64,000 nucleotides of DNA from Saccharothrix obliqua (GCF_019375475.1 NZ_JAHXGQ010000003.1:310001-374000), one strand, 5' to 3'; positions 16,834-25,466 are shown, numbered from the stretch's first letter. Notes: generated from the sequence alone by a model not told the origin. Made by a program: numbers and translations.

Positions 16834-17586
16834 ATGATCACCGCAGGATTGGCTTCGGTCACCTTCCGGGGCAGACCGGTGGAACAGGTCGTCGGCCTCG
16901 CCGCCGACGCCGGGTTGGGGGTGGTGGAGTGGGCCGGTGACGGCCACGTCCCGCCCGGCGACCTGGCGAACGCGGCGCGGGTCGCGCGGTGGTGCCGGGA
17001 GGAAGGGCTCGCCGTGGGCACCTACGGGTCGTACTACAAGCCGGGTGACAGCGACCCGGCCGACTTCGCCGCCGTCCTGGACACCGCCGACGCCCTCGGC
17101 GCGCCCCGCGTCCGGGTGTGGGCGGGCGTGCGGGGCTCCGCGGAAACCCGACCCGCCGAGCGCGCCGCGGTGGTCGACGACCTGCGCCGCTGCGCGGACC
17201 TGGCCGCCGCACGCGGGGTGGCGGTCACCGCGGAGCACCACGTCGCCTCGCTGACCGACCGGCTCGACTCGGCCCTCCGCCTGCTGGCCGAGGTCGACCT
17301 GGTGGCGCACTGGCAGCCGCGCGAGCAGCCGGACGTGCGGGAGTGCCTGGCCGAGGTCACCGCGCTGCGCCCACGCGCGGTGCACGCGTTCTCCTGGGGC
17401 CCGGACGGCTTCACCGACCGCCTGCCGCTGCACGCCCGCGCCGACCTCTGGCGACCGCTGCTGGCGCTGCTCGCCGAGGACGGCCGGGACCGGGACGTGC
17501 TGCTGGAGTTCGTGCCCGACGACTCGCCCGAGGCGTTCCGCCGGGACGCCGCCACCCTGCTGTCCTGGCTGGAGGACCTCCGATGA
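16834..17586 (+). CDS. Sugar phosphate isomerase/epimerase-like TIM-barrel protein
   Basis: A 250-residue protein of the AP-endonuclease-2/xylose isomerase-like TIM-barrel type (GLASVTFRGRPVEQVVGLAA, then VVEWAGDGHVPPGD). Possible metal ligands are Glu in VTAEHHV, His in VAHWQP, His in AVHAFSW and Glu in LLEFVPDD; these proteins usually bind a divalent metal. It is the first gene of the importer/RiPP operon, behind the Fur-like box, and its stop overlaps the lipoprotein start (ATGA). Its substrate is unknown; it might act on the imported ligand or on the peptide product (inference). Confidence 0.75.
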   Translation: MITAGLASVTFRGRPVEQVVGLAADAGLGVVEWAGDGHVPPGDLANAARVARWCREEGLAVGTYGSYYKPGDSDPADFAAVLDTADALGAPRVRVWAGVRGSAETRPAERAAVVDDLRRCADLAAARGVAVTAEHHVASLTDRLDSALRLLAEVDLVAHWQPREQPDVRECLAEVTALRPRAVHAFSWGPDGFTDRLPLHARADLWRPLLALLAEDGRDRDVLLEFVPDDSPEAFRRDAATLLSWLEDLR

Positions 17587-18545
17587 CCAGGTTGCTGCTC
17601 GTCACCGCCCTCCTGCTCACCGCGTGCTCCACCGCGCCCGCCGAGGAACCGCCGCGGGCCACGCCGGTCGTGCGCACCGCCGCCCCGCTGGCGTCTTCGT
17701 TGAGCATCACCGACCCGCACGGCGTTCACATCACCCTGTCCAAGCCCGCCGAGCGGGTGGTGTGCCTCAACGGCCTGTGCGACGACGCGCTGGCCGACCT
17801 GGGTCTCACGCCGGTGGGCACCAGCAACCCGGTGCTGATCACGCACCCCGCGTTGCTCGGCGACGCGGGCCGGGCGGTGCCGGTGGTGCCCGGCACGTTC
17901 GGCGGCGAGGACGTGGAGGCGATCGCCGGGCTCCGCCCGGACCTGGTGATCGGCCTGCCCGGCGTGCACGACGCCCTGCGCCCGGCCATCGAGAAGTTCG
18001 CACCGCTGTGGACGGTCGAACCCGCGACGTGGGAGGAGTCCGTCGGCTACCTGCGTGCGCTGGGCGCGCTCACCGGGCGCACCGGGGAGGCGGTCGCGGC
18101 GGAGGAGCGGTTCCGCGGCAAGCTCGCCGACGCCGTCGAGCGCACCCACGGCAACGGGCAGGCGGCCCGCAAGGTGCTGCTGATGTACGGCAGCGCGGAG
18201 GCGATCGGCGTGGACACCACGGCCTCGCTCAAGGGCCACCTGCTCGGCCAGCTGTTCACGTACCCGTTCCCGGCCAAGGGCGGCGACGTCGACACCGCGA
18301 GCAACTACAGCGTGGAGGAACTGCTCGCCCAGCAGCCGGACGTGGTGTTCGTGTACTCCCTGCTGTTCGCCGCGGAGGACCGCGAGCTGAGCACGCAGCT
18401 CGCGGACAACCCGGTGTGGCAGCAGATCCCGGCCGTCCAGCAGCGGCGCGTGCACGAGACGCACGCCAAGCTGTGGGGGTCGGGCCGCGGGCTGCGCAGC
18501 CTGTCGGCGGTGGTGGACGAGGCGCTGGCGAAGGTGCCCGCTTGA
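17583..18545 (+). CDS. Iron-siderophore-type ABC transporter substrate-binding lipoprotein
   Basis: A 320-residue FecB/BtuF-type protein. The signal ends in a lipobox (LLLTAC), so Cys15 is probably the lipidated residue. The mature part has the two-lobed pattern VVCLNGLCDDALADLGLTPVG, then LRPDLVIGLPG and EELLAQQPDVVFVYS. The ATG overlaps the upstream stop (ATGA). With the following permeases and ATPase it forms a complete importer of the iron-complex/B12 family. Substrates of that family include siderophores, haem and cobalamin, and none can be singled out. The longer open frame starting at 17118 is a shadow of the upstream gene. Confidence 0.85.
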   Translation: MTRLLLVTALLLTACSTAPAEEPPRATPVVRTAAPLASSLSITDPHGVHITLSKPAERVVCLNGLCDDALADLGLTPVGTSNPVLITHPALLGDAGRAVPVVPGTFGGEDVEAIAGLRPDLVIGLPGVHDALRPAIEKFAPLWTVEPATWEESVGYLRALGALTGRTGEAVAAEERFRGKLADAVERTHGNGQAARKVLLMYGSAEAIGVDTTASLKGHLLGQLFTYPFPAKGGDVDTASNYSVEELLAQQPDVVFVYSLLFAAEDRELSTQLADNPVWQQIPAVQQRRVHETHAKLWGSGRGLRSLSAVVDEALAKVPA

Positions 18546-19450
18546 GGCTGCTCGTGGCCGTCGGGGTGGTCGCGGTGCTCGGGTCGCTGGCGCTCGGCCG
18601 CCCGCTGGTGTTGTTCGAGTGGGGCGAGCTGGAGCAGGTGGTGGTGTGGCAGTTGCGCCTGCCGCGCCTGCTGCTCGGCGTGGTGGCCGGCGCGTGCCTG
18701 GGCACGGCGGGGCTGCTGCTCCAGGAGTCGCTGCGCAACCCGCTCGCCGTGCCGGAGCTGCTGGGCGTGTCCAGCGGCGCGGCGGCGGCGGTCGGCACGT
18801 GCGTCGCGTTCGGCGTCGCGGTCCCGTTCGCGCCGCTGACCCCGGCGCTGGCCGGTGCGGCGGTGGGTGGTGGGCTGACGTTGCTCGCGGTGCGCGGCGC
18901 GACCGGCCCGGCGGCGGTGCTCCTGATCGGCGCGGCGGTCGGGTCGGCGTGCCAGGCGGTGCTGCTGGCCGCCACGGCGGTCGCCGATTCGCGTGAGCAG
19001 GGCGTCCTGGTGCGTTACCTGCTGGGCTCGCTGACCGGGACGACGTGGCGGACGCTGGCGCCGGTGGCCGCCGGTCTGGTGCTGGTGGTGCCGGCGGTGG
19101 TGCTCGTGCTGCCGCGGGTGCGGGTGCTGCGGCTGGGCGACGACGAGGCGTTGTCGGCGGGGCTGCGCCCCGGCCGGGCCCGCCTGGCGGTGCTCGGGGT
19201 GGCGTCGCTGCTGGTGGCCGCGGTGGTGGGGCCGGCGGGTCCGGTGGCGTGGGTCGGGTTCTTCGCGCCCCGGCTCGCGGCCTGGCTCGGGCGGCCCTCG
19301 GTCCCGGTCACGGCGTTGGCGGGCGCGGTCGTGGTGGTGGTCGCGGACCTCGTGGCGCGGACCGCGCTGTACCCGGTGGAGCTGCCGGTCGGCGGGTTGA
19401 CGGCGTTGGCGGCGGTGGCGGTCGGGTTGCTGGTGCGGAGGCGCGCGTGA
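18542..19450 (+). CDS. FecCD-family ABC transporter permease
   Basis: A 302-residue polytopic membrane protein with FecCD signatures: RLPRLLLGVVAGACLGTAGLLLQ near the first membrane segments, NPLAVPELLGVSSGAAAAV, and GPVAWVGFFAPRLA near the C-terminus. I chose the TTG overlapping the lipoprotein stop (TTGA), consistent with translational coupling through this operon; a GTG at 18554 is possible. It should pair with the next permease as a heterodimeric channel. Confidence 0.85.
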   Translation: MRLLVAVGVVAVLGSLALGRPLVLFEWGELEQVVVWQLRLPRLLLGVVAGACLGTAGLLLQESLRNPLAVPELLGVSSGAAAAVGTCVAFGVAVPFAPLTPALAGAAVGGGLTLLAVRGATGPAAVLLIGAAVGSACQAVLLAATAVADSREQGVLVRYLLGSLTGTTWRTLAPVAAGLVLVVPAVVLVLPRVRVLRLGDDEALSAGLRPGRARLAVLGVASLLVAAVVGPAGPVAWVGFFAPRLAAWLGRPSVPVTALAGAVVVVVADLVARTALYPVELPVGGLTALAAVAVGLLVRRRA

Positions 19451-20379
19451 GGTGGCGGCTCGCGGGATTGGCCGCGGTGGTCGTGGTGTGCGCGCTGGCG
19501 CAGCTCAGCGTCGGTGCGACGGGGGCGTCCCCCGGCGCGTTGTTCGGCGCCGACGAGCACGCGCGGATGGTCGTGCTGGAACTGCGTGCGCCGCGGGTGC
19601 TGGTGGGTTTGTGCGCGGGTGCGTGCCTCGGCATCGCGGGTGTGGTGCTCCAGGCGGCGATCCGCAACCAGCTCGCGTCGCCGGAGATCACCGGTGTCGG
19701 CTCGGGCGCGGTGCTGGGCGCGGTGGCCGCGTCGGTCGCCGGTGTGGCGCAGCCGCTGCCGATGGCGGTCGCGGCGCTCGTCGGCGGTGTGCTGGGCGGC
19801 GGTGTCCTGTGGGTGCTGGTCGGTGGTTCCGGCGACGTGGCCGTGCGCGGTGTCGTGGTGTCGGCGGTGCTGGTCGGCACGACGCTGGTGCTGCTGACCG
19901 CCCGTCCGCAGCTCGCCGGGGCGGTGTCGCGGTGGCTGCTCGGCTCGCTGGCCGGGCGGACGTGGGAACACCTCGCGCCGCTGTGGCCGGTCGCGGTGGT
20001 GGTGCTGGTGGCGGCCGTGTTGCTGGGCGGTGTGCTGGACGTGCTGGCGGTGGACGACGACCACGCGCACGGCGTCGGGCTGGCCGTGGTGCCGTGGCGC
20101 AGCGGGGTTCTCCTGCTGGCGGCCGTGGCGACCTCGGCGGCGGTGGCCGCGGTGGGCGCCACGGCGTTCGTCGGGTTGCTCGCGCCGCACCTGGCCCGGC
20201 GGTTCGTCGGTGTGGCGCACCGGGCCGCCGTGCCGGCCTCGGCGCTCACCGGTGCCGGTGCGGTGGCGGCGGCGGACGCGGTCGGGCAGGTGGTGCGCGT
20301 GCCCGCGGGCGCGATCACCGCGTTGTTCGGCGCGGTGGTGCTGGTCGTGGTGGCGCGGAGGACGGGAGGGATCGGTTGA
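19447..20379 (+). CDS. FecCD-family ABC transporter permease (second)
   Basis: A 310-residue polytopic protein of the same family (RAPRVLVGLCAGACLGIAGVV, NQLASPEITGVGSGAVLG, GLLAPHLARRFVG). Its GTG start overlaps the upstream permease stop (GTGA), and its own stop overlaps the ATPase start. The two permeases are clearly related but diverged, as in FecC/FecD pairs. Confidence 0.87.
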   Translation: MRWRLAGLAAVVVVCALAQLSVGATGASPGALFGADEHARMVVLELRAPRVLVGLCAGACLGIAGVVLQAAIRNQLASPEITGVGSGAVLGAVAASVAGVAQPLPMAVAALVGGVLGGGVLWVLVGGSGDVAVRGVVVSAVLVGTTLVLLTARPQLAGAVSRWLLGSLAGRTWEHLAPLWPVAVVVLVAAVLLGGVLDVLAVDDDHAHGVGLAVVPWRSGVLLLAAVATSAAVAAVGATAFVGLLAPHLARRFVGVAHRAAVPASALTGAGAVAAADAVGQVVRVPAGAITALFGAVVLVVVARRTGGIG

Positions 20380-21155
20380 CACCGCTGCGCGCCGAGCGCG
20401 TTCACGTGCGGTTCGGCGAACACGAGGTGCTCAAGGGCGTGGACCTGGCGGTGCGGGAGGGGGAGTGGCTGAGCCTGCTGGGGCGCAACGGCAGCGGGAA
20501 GACGACGTTGCTGCGGGTGCTGGCCGGGTTGCTGACGCCGTCGTCGGGTCGGGTGCTGCTCGACGGCGGGCCGTTGGACCGGGTGCCGCGTCGCGCGGTC
20601 GCGCGCCGGATCGCGTTGCTGCCGCAGTCGACCCCGTACGTGCGGGGGCTGACCGTGCGGCAGTTCGTGCGCCAAGGCCGTTACGCCGCAAGGGGTCCAC
20701 TGGGGATGCTCGGCGAGGTGGACGACCCGCGGGTGCGGGAGGCGTTGCGGGACACCGGGGTCGAGCAGTGGGCGGACACCCCGCTGGAGCGGCTGTCCGG
20801 CGGGCAGCGGCAGCGGGTGCGGCTGGCGTTGGCCCTCGCGCAGGACGCGCCCGTGCTGCTGCTCGACGAACCGACCACGTACCTGGACATCCGGCACCAG
20901 TACGAGGTGCTGAACCTGGTCCGGGACCTGCAACGGGAGCGCGGCCTCACGGTCGTGTCGGTGCTGCACGACCTCGCCCAGGCCGCGCGGTACTCGGATC
21001 GCGTGGTGGCGTTGCTGGACGGCGTGGTGCACGTGGACGGCGCACCGTCCGAAGTGGTCGACGCGGTGCTGCTGCGCGAGGTCTACGACGTGGCGGGTTC
21101 GGTGCTGTGGATCACTACGAACGGGGTATTGAAAATGGTTGTCGTTCCAGATTAG
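20376..21155 (+). CDS. ABC transporter ATP-binding protein, iron-complex type
   Basis: A 259-residue ABC ATPase with Walker A (GRNGSGKTTL), signature LSGGQRQRVRLALALAQ, Walker B VLLLDEPTTYLDI and the H-loop His in VLHDLAQAAR. The TTYLD sequence after Walker B is typical of FecE/FhuC/BtuD-type importers. The start is a TTG overlapping the permease stop. Fifty bp later the 35-residue peptide gene begins, so the importer and RiPP genes are probably cotranscribed. Confidence 0.9.
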   Translation: MTPLRAERVHVRFGEHEVLKGVDLAVREGEWLSLLGRNGSGKTTLLRVLAGLLTPSSGRVLLDGGPLDRVPRRAVARRIALLPQSTPYVRGLTVRQFVRQGRYAARGPLGMLGEVDDPRVREALRDTGVEQWADTPLERLSGGQRQRVRLALALAQDAPVLLLDEPTTYLDIRHQYEVLNLVRDLQRERGLTVVSVLHDLAQAARYSDRVVALLDGVVHVDGAPSEVVDAVLLREVYDVAGSVLWITTNGVLKMVVVPD

Positions 21156-21205
21156 GTTGGTGGCGGTCGACCGACCGGAACCACCCGAAACGAGAGGAGA
21201 CAGCC

Positions 21206-21313
21206 ATGGACCAGGTCTTCGTGCAGGTCGAGGACGAGCGACTGCTGCCGCACAACTCCGCCACCCACAGCAACGCGCTGGTGGAGAACCCGTTCGACGG
21301 CGACGACGAGTGA
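21206..21313 (+). CDS. Candidate RiPP precursor peptide (35 aa, Cys-free)
   Basis: A short open frame with a strong GAGAGGAGA ribosome-binding site five bases before its ATG, placed between the importer ATPase and the ThiF/RRE-like, hydrolase, YcaO and nitroreductase genes. An acidic N-terminal half (MDQVFVQVEDERLLP) would serve as leader, and HNSATHSNALVENPF plus an acidic DGDDE tail as core and follower. There is no Cys, so azol(in)es could only form at Ser or Thr (HNS, ATHS). Two His close to Ser/Thr suggest possible metal-binding groups. It is too short for routine gene finders and has no recognised family. Confidence 0.7.
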   Translation: MDQVFVQVEDERLLPHNSATHSNALVENPFDGDDE

Positions 21314-21367
21314 CCGACCCCGGGGCCGCTCCGGCGGCCCCGGGCCCGGCAACCACCGGAGGCGAGT

Positions 21368-22147
21368 GTGGGAACCCTGAAACCCGGCACGGCGTTGTTC
21401 GCCGGTCCGTCCGGGACCGTGCTGCGGGACGCGGCGGGCGAGCTGTTCGCGATCGCCCTGCCCGACGAGGCGGTCGACGCCGTCCGCGCCGCGCTCGCCG
21501 GTGCGGACGCGCCCACCGCGCCGGAGCTGGCCGCGTTCGACCACGCCGGTCACCTCGGCCGCCGGCAGACGTGGCCGGTGGAGCGGCGCACCGTGGTGGT
21601 GCTGGCCGACGACGGCGTGGACTTCGCCGACGCGTTGCGGCGGGCGGGCGCGCACCCCGTGGTGCTGCCCGCGACGGCGGACCTGGCCGCCGTGCTGGCG
21701 GAGCACCCGGCCGCCGTCTGCGCCTGGCACGACGGGCCGGCGCCGGAGCGGTGGCTGGAGTTCGACGCGCTGGCCGGGCACGGTGTCGGTTGGCAGCGGG
21801 TGAGCCGCGAGGGCAGGCACGTGCTGCTGGAACCGGTCGGCGTGCCGCACCGGGACGTGCGAGCCCGCCGGCTCGCCGCCGCGGGCTCCGGGCACCGGCA
21901 CCTGCTGGCCTACTGGTCGGGCGAGCGCGTCGTGGTCGGTGACGAGGCGCCGGACCCGGCCGAGCTGCTGCTGGTCGCCGCCCTCGCCGCCAAGGACCTC
22001 GCGCGCTGGGCCACCGGCGTGCCGGTGGTGGCGAACTCCCTGACGCCGCGAGCGATCCCGGCACACCGCCGGCTGCGCGTCGTCGACCTGGACACCGGGG
22101 CGATCGCCGACCACCCCGTGCTCCCGGTGCCGATCAGTGCGCCGTGA
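21368..22147 (+). CDS. ThiF/RRE-like leader-binding partner of YcaO
   Basis: A 259-residue protein that I read as an ocin-ThiF-like partner of the YcaO enzyme. The N-terminal part (PGTALFAGPSGTVLRDAAG, followed by an acidic helix) resembles winged-helix leader-binding (RRE) domains, and the C-terminal part (HRHLLAYWSGERVVVGDEAP) resembles the degenerate E1-like half of such proteins. The Cys pairs that bind zinc in many relatives are absent. The GTG start follows GGAGG. The next gene begins 11 bp before this stop. Its role would be to hold the 35-residue peptide for the YcaO enzyme (inference). Confidence 0.55.
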   Translation: MGTLKPGTALFAGPSGTVLRDAAGELFAIALPDEAVDAVRAALAGADAPTAPELAAFDHAGHLGRRQTWPVERRTVVVLADDGVDFADALRRAGAHPVVLPATADLAAVLAEHPAAVCAWHDGPAPERWLEFDALAGHGVGWQRVSREGRHVLLEPVGVPHRDVRARRLAAAGSGHRHLLAYWSGERVVVGDEAPDPAELLLVAALAAKDLARWATGVPVVANSLTPRAIPAHRRLRVVDLDTGAIADHPVLPVPISAP

Positions 22148-23525
22148 CTTCACCGTGGCGGGGCTCGCGCACACCCTCGTCACGGCCGATCGCGACGCGC
22201 CCGTGGTGCTCATCCGCACCCCGTACGGGCGGCACCACCACATCGCCGAGGCGCACGCGTGGGCGAAGCGCGGATTCCCGTGCGCCGTGGGCGATGTGCG
22301 CGGCAAACACGGCTCGACCGGCGTGTTCCGGCCCTACCGGGACGAGGGCGACGACGGAGCAATGGTGGTGGACGCGTTGCAACGCATGGGTTTCCGCCAC
22401 GTCATCGCGATGGGCGCGTCCTACGCGGCGTACTGCGCCGTCACCGCCGCCATCGCCCGGCCGGACGTCGTGATCGGCGTGCTGGCCGCCGTGCCCGCGC
22501 TCGGGCTCGGGGAAACCGCCCGCGAACCCGGTGGCGCGGCGCGGTTGGCGTGCCGGGTCGGGTGGTGGGGCGAGCACGCGGCCACCGCCGGGTCGACCGA
22601 CCTCGCCGCCACCCCGGTGCACGAACTGGTGGCCGGGTGGGACGACCTGTGGGCCGCGCCCGAGCGCACCGCGGCGTTGTGGCGGGCGCTGCCACGCCTC
22701 ACCATGCCGCTGCTCGCGGTCGGCGGGCTGCACGACCCGTTCGCCGCCGACACCGAACGCCTCGCCGGCTCCTGGGGCGGCCCGACGAGGCTCGTGCTCG
22801 GTCCCTGGGGGCACGACCTCGACGCCCCCGCGCCCGGCGCGGCACTGGCGGGGCGCCGCGTCGGCGCGCTCTACCTGGCGTGGGCGCGAGCGGTTCACGC
22901 ACTCCGCGGCCACAAGTCCTTCTACGCCATCGGTTCGCACGCGGCCGGAGCCGCGCCGTGCGGCTGGCGTCGGCACACCGCGCGGTCCCGCCCGGTGGAG
23001 CTGCACGTGGTCACCCGCGCGTTCACGGCCGACCCCGTGCGGCCGTTCCGCTCCACGCCGCTCGGCACACCGATCGGCGACCCGGTGCCGGCCGACGCGA
23101 GCGCGCTCCTGCTCACCCCGCCGCTGCCCGCCGGGGAACTGCGCGGCGGCACGACCGTCACGCTCGACGTGGTCGCCGACGCGCCCGACGCGGACTGGGT
23201 GGTCCGCCTGTCCCACCAGGGCGTCCAGCTCGCGCACGCGGTGGCCCGCGCCCGTCACCGACCCGGTGTCCCGCGTCGCGTCGCGGTGGAGCTGCCGCCG
23301 ATCGGCCACGCCCTGCCCGACGGGGCGCGGCTGCGCCTCGACGTCGCCGGTCACCACTGGCCGCGCCACGCCCGCAACCCGCACACCGGCGAGGACCCCG
23401 TGCGTGCGCGGCACCTGCGCCCGAGCCATCGCGACGTGCGTCGCGCCAAAGCCCGGATTCCCTGGCACGCGCCGGGATCCGACCGAGTACCCGCCGCCGA
23501 CCTGCCCGAGGAGATCGCATCGTGA
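22137..23525 (+). CDS. CocE/NonD-type alpha/beta hydrolase (S15 peptidase family)
   Basis: A 462-residue protein of the X-Pro dipeptidyl-peptidase/CocE family. The pattern DVRGKHGSTGVFRPYRDEGDDGA precedes the nucleophile in MGASYAAYC (Ser95); the acid is probably Asp in GGLHDPFAAD and the His is in LGPWGHD. A beta-sandwich C-terminal domain follows, as usual. It overlaps the genes on both sides (11 bp upstream, GTGA downstream), so it belongs to the RiPP operon. S15 enzymes often cleave after Pro and the candidate precursor has two Pro, so peptide processing is a reasonable guess. An esterase role on the product is equally possible. Confidence 0.8.
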   Translation: MRRDFTVAGLAHTLVTADRDAPVVLIRTPYGRHHHIAEAHAWAKRGFPCAVGDVRGKHGSTGVFRPYRDEGDDGAMVVDALQRMGFRHVIAMGASYAAYCAVTAAIARPDVVIGVLAAVPALGLGETAREPGGAARLACRVGWWGEHAATAGSTDLAATPVHELVAGWDDLWAAPERTAALWRALPRLTMPLLAVGGLHDPFAADTERLAGSWGGPTRLVLGPWGHDLDAPAPGAALAGRRVGALYLAWARAVHALRGHKSFYAIGSHAAGAAPCGWRRHTARSRPVELHVVTRAFTADPVRPFRSTPLGTPIGDPVPADASALLLTPPLPAGELRGGTTVTLDVVADAPDADWVVRLSHQGVQLAHAVARARHRPGVPRRVAVELPPIGHALPDGARLRLDVAGHHWPRHARNPHTGEDPVRARHLRPSHRDVRRAKARIPWHAPGSDRVPAADLPEEIAS

Positions 23526-24811
23526 CCGCGCCGCCGCTGGTCGACCCGCTGACCGGAATCGTGCGCCGACTCGTCGACGTCGCACCCGTGCCCGGTGTCC
23601 CGCGCCGCTACCGCGCGGTCACCGCCGAGGTGGCCGACGCGCGCCGGCTGGGCGGGTGGCCCGCCGACCGGGTCAGCCTCGGCACCGCGTTCGGCGACGT
23701 GGACGCCGCCCGCGCCGCCGCGGTCGGCGAGGCCGTGGAGCGGTACTGCGGCAACCGCGTCCCGCCGGGTCTGCGCACGGCCACCGCCGCCGAGCTGGCC
23801 GCGGCCGGGGAACGTCACTTCGGCCCGACCGACCTGCCGTTCTTCACACCACGCCAGTACGGCGCGGAGGGTTTTCCCTACCGGCCCTTCACCGACGACC
23901 TGCCGATCACCTGGGTGGCGGGCCGGGAATCCGGGGAGACGTGCCTCCTCCCCGCTTCGTGGGTGTACCTGAACTACCACTCCGGCGCGCGGCGCGCGCA
24001 ACCCCGCCTGCACCACCTGAACTACGCGGGCATCGCGACGGGCGTGAGCGCCGAGGACGCGTTCACCCGCGCCCTGCTCGAACTCGTGGAGCGCGACGCC
24101 CTGGAGCGGTGGTGGCACCTCGGTGCGCCCACCACCGGCATCTCCGTGGCGGACGTGCCCGGCCTGGCCGCCGAACTCGCCGGGTGCCCGCTGGAGGTGC
24201 ACCTCGTGGAACTGCCCACCGAGCACCCGGTGTCGTGCGTCGGCGCGGTCGTGGTGGACCACGCCAACGGCATCGTCGCGGGTGGGGGAGCGGCCCGCTT
24301 CGACCCGGTGGAGGCGTGCGGGAAAGCCGTGCTGGAAGCCATCCACACGTGGGTTTTCACGCAGGGGCTGCTGGACGCGGACGGCTGGGTGTTCCAGGCC
24401 GTCGAGGCCGGTCTCCTCGCCCGCGGCCTCTACCTGCCGCACCGCGCCGACCGCCGGTACCGGGACGACGTGGGCGTGGACTACGCCGCCGTGCGCGATC
24501 TCGGCGCGCAGGTGCAGGTCTGGCTCGACCCGCGGGTGCAGGGCGAACTGCTGCACCGCTTCACCCGCCCGGAGCGGGTGGTGGAACCGCAACCGGGCGG
24601 AGACCTCGCCGCGTTGCTGGAGAGCCTGGCGGGCAACCGGATCGCGACCGTCGACCTGACCACGGAGGACGTCGCCGAGGCCGGGCTGCACGTGGTCCGG
24701 GTGTGCGCGACCGGGCTGGTGCCGAACGCGCCCGCCGCGTTCCGCTACCTCGGCCTGCCGCGGTGGGGCGACCCGGGTTCCGCGCTGCTCGACCCGCCGC
24801 CGTTCCTGTGA
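23522..24811 (+). CDS. YcaO-domain cyclodehydratase
   Basis: A 429-residue YcaO protein, ATP-dependent enzymes that activate peptide amides to form azolines, amidines or thioamides. The ATP/Mg-binding Glu motifs are GEAVERYCGNR (residues 69-79) and LLELVERDALERW (186-198). The C-terminus reads DPPPFL, Pro-rich but not the classical PxPxP of azoline-forming YcaO proteins. No TfuA partner is present, which argues against thioamidation. The neighbouring ThiF-like and SagB-like genes suggest azole formation. The GTG start overlaps the hydrolase stop. Confidence 0.9.
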   Translation: MTAPPLVDPLTGIVRRLVDVAPVPGVPRRYRAVTAEVADARRLGGWPADRVSLGTAFGDVDAARAAAVGEAVERYCGNRVPPGLRTATAAELAAAGERHFGPTDLPFFTPRQYGAEGFPYRPFTDDLPITWVAGRESGETCLLPASWVYLNYHSGARRAQPRLHHLNYAGIATGVSAEDAFTRALLELVERDALERWWHLGAPTTGISVADVPGLAAELAGCPLEVHLVELPTEHPVSCVGAVVVDHANGIVAGGGAARFDPVEACGKAVLEAIHTWVFTQGLLDADGWVFQAVEAGLLARGLYLPHRADRRYRDDVGVDYAAVRDLGAQVQVWLDPRVQGELLHRFTRPERVVEPQPGGDLAALLESLAGNRIATVDLTTEDVAEAGLHVVRVCATGLVPNAPAAFRYLGLPRWGDPGSALLDPPPFL

Positions 24812-25389
24812 TCCCGCTGCCCGAGCCGCACCGGCCGGCGATGGGCCTGGTGGAGGCGTTGCTGATCCGCCGTTCGCGTTACGCGTACGGTCCGTTGGAC
24901 CGGGCGGACCTCGGTTCGCTGCTCCGTTACGCCGTGGGCGTTCAGCGGAACGCGCCACCGCACGTGCTCGGCACCAACCCGACCGCGGGCGGCCTGCCGT
25001 CGCTGCGGGTGCACGTCGTGCTGGACCGGCGCGTCTACGAGTACCTGCGTGAGCCGCACGCCCTGTCCGACACCGGGGAAGCCGACCTCGACGGCGTTTT
25101 CGCGCAGGAGGAGTTCGCCCGCCGCGCGCCCGCGGTCATCGTCCTAACCGGACGGATGGGGCCGGGGCTCGCGAAGTACGGGCCGCGGCACCACCGGACC
25201 GTCCACCTCGACGCGGGTGTGGCGGTGCAGAACCTGTACCTGGTCGGCACCGCGCTCGGCCTGAACTGCTGCGCCGTGGCCGGTTTCCGCGACGACGCGG
25301 TGAAAGCCCTTGTCAGGGGTGGAGAACAGGACGTGCCACTCGCCCTGTTCGTGGTCGGCGGGTCCGCGGCACCGGGCATTCGGACCTGA
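24808..25389 (+). CDS. SagB-like nitroreductase-fold dehydrogenase
   Basis: A 193-residue protein of the nitroreductase fold, the FMN enzymes that oxidise azolines to azoles in RiPP pathways. Visible are EALLIRRSRYAYGPL (the R-R-S phosphate-binding region), TNPTAGGLPSLRVHVV and LDAGVAVQNLYLVGTALGLNCCAVAGF (the core helix). It overlaps the YcaO stop (GTGA) and is the last gene of the coupled operon. It is shorter than typical SagB proteins because it lacks the N-terminal extension. Confidence 0.85.
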   Translation: MIPLPEPHRPAMGLVEALLIRRSRYAYGPLDRADLGSLLRYAVGVQRNAPPHVLGTNPTAGGLPSLRVHVVLDRRVYEYLREPHALSDTGEADLDGVFAQEEFARRAPAVIVLTGRMGPGLAKYGPRHHRTVHLDAGVAVQNLYLVGTALGLNCCAVAGFRDDAVKALVRGGEQDVPLALFVVGGSAAPGIRT

Positions 25390-25466
25390 AAAGTGGGCAT
25401 AAAGCCATTCCCCCCGAACCGCGCGGCCAATACGGTTGTCCGAGTGGCAAAAGAGGGGGAGTTGTC

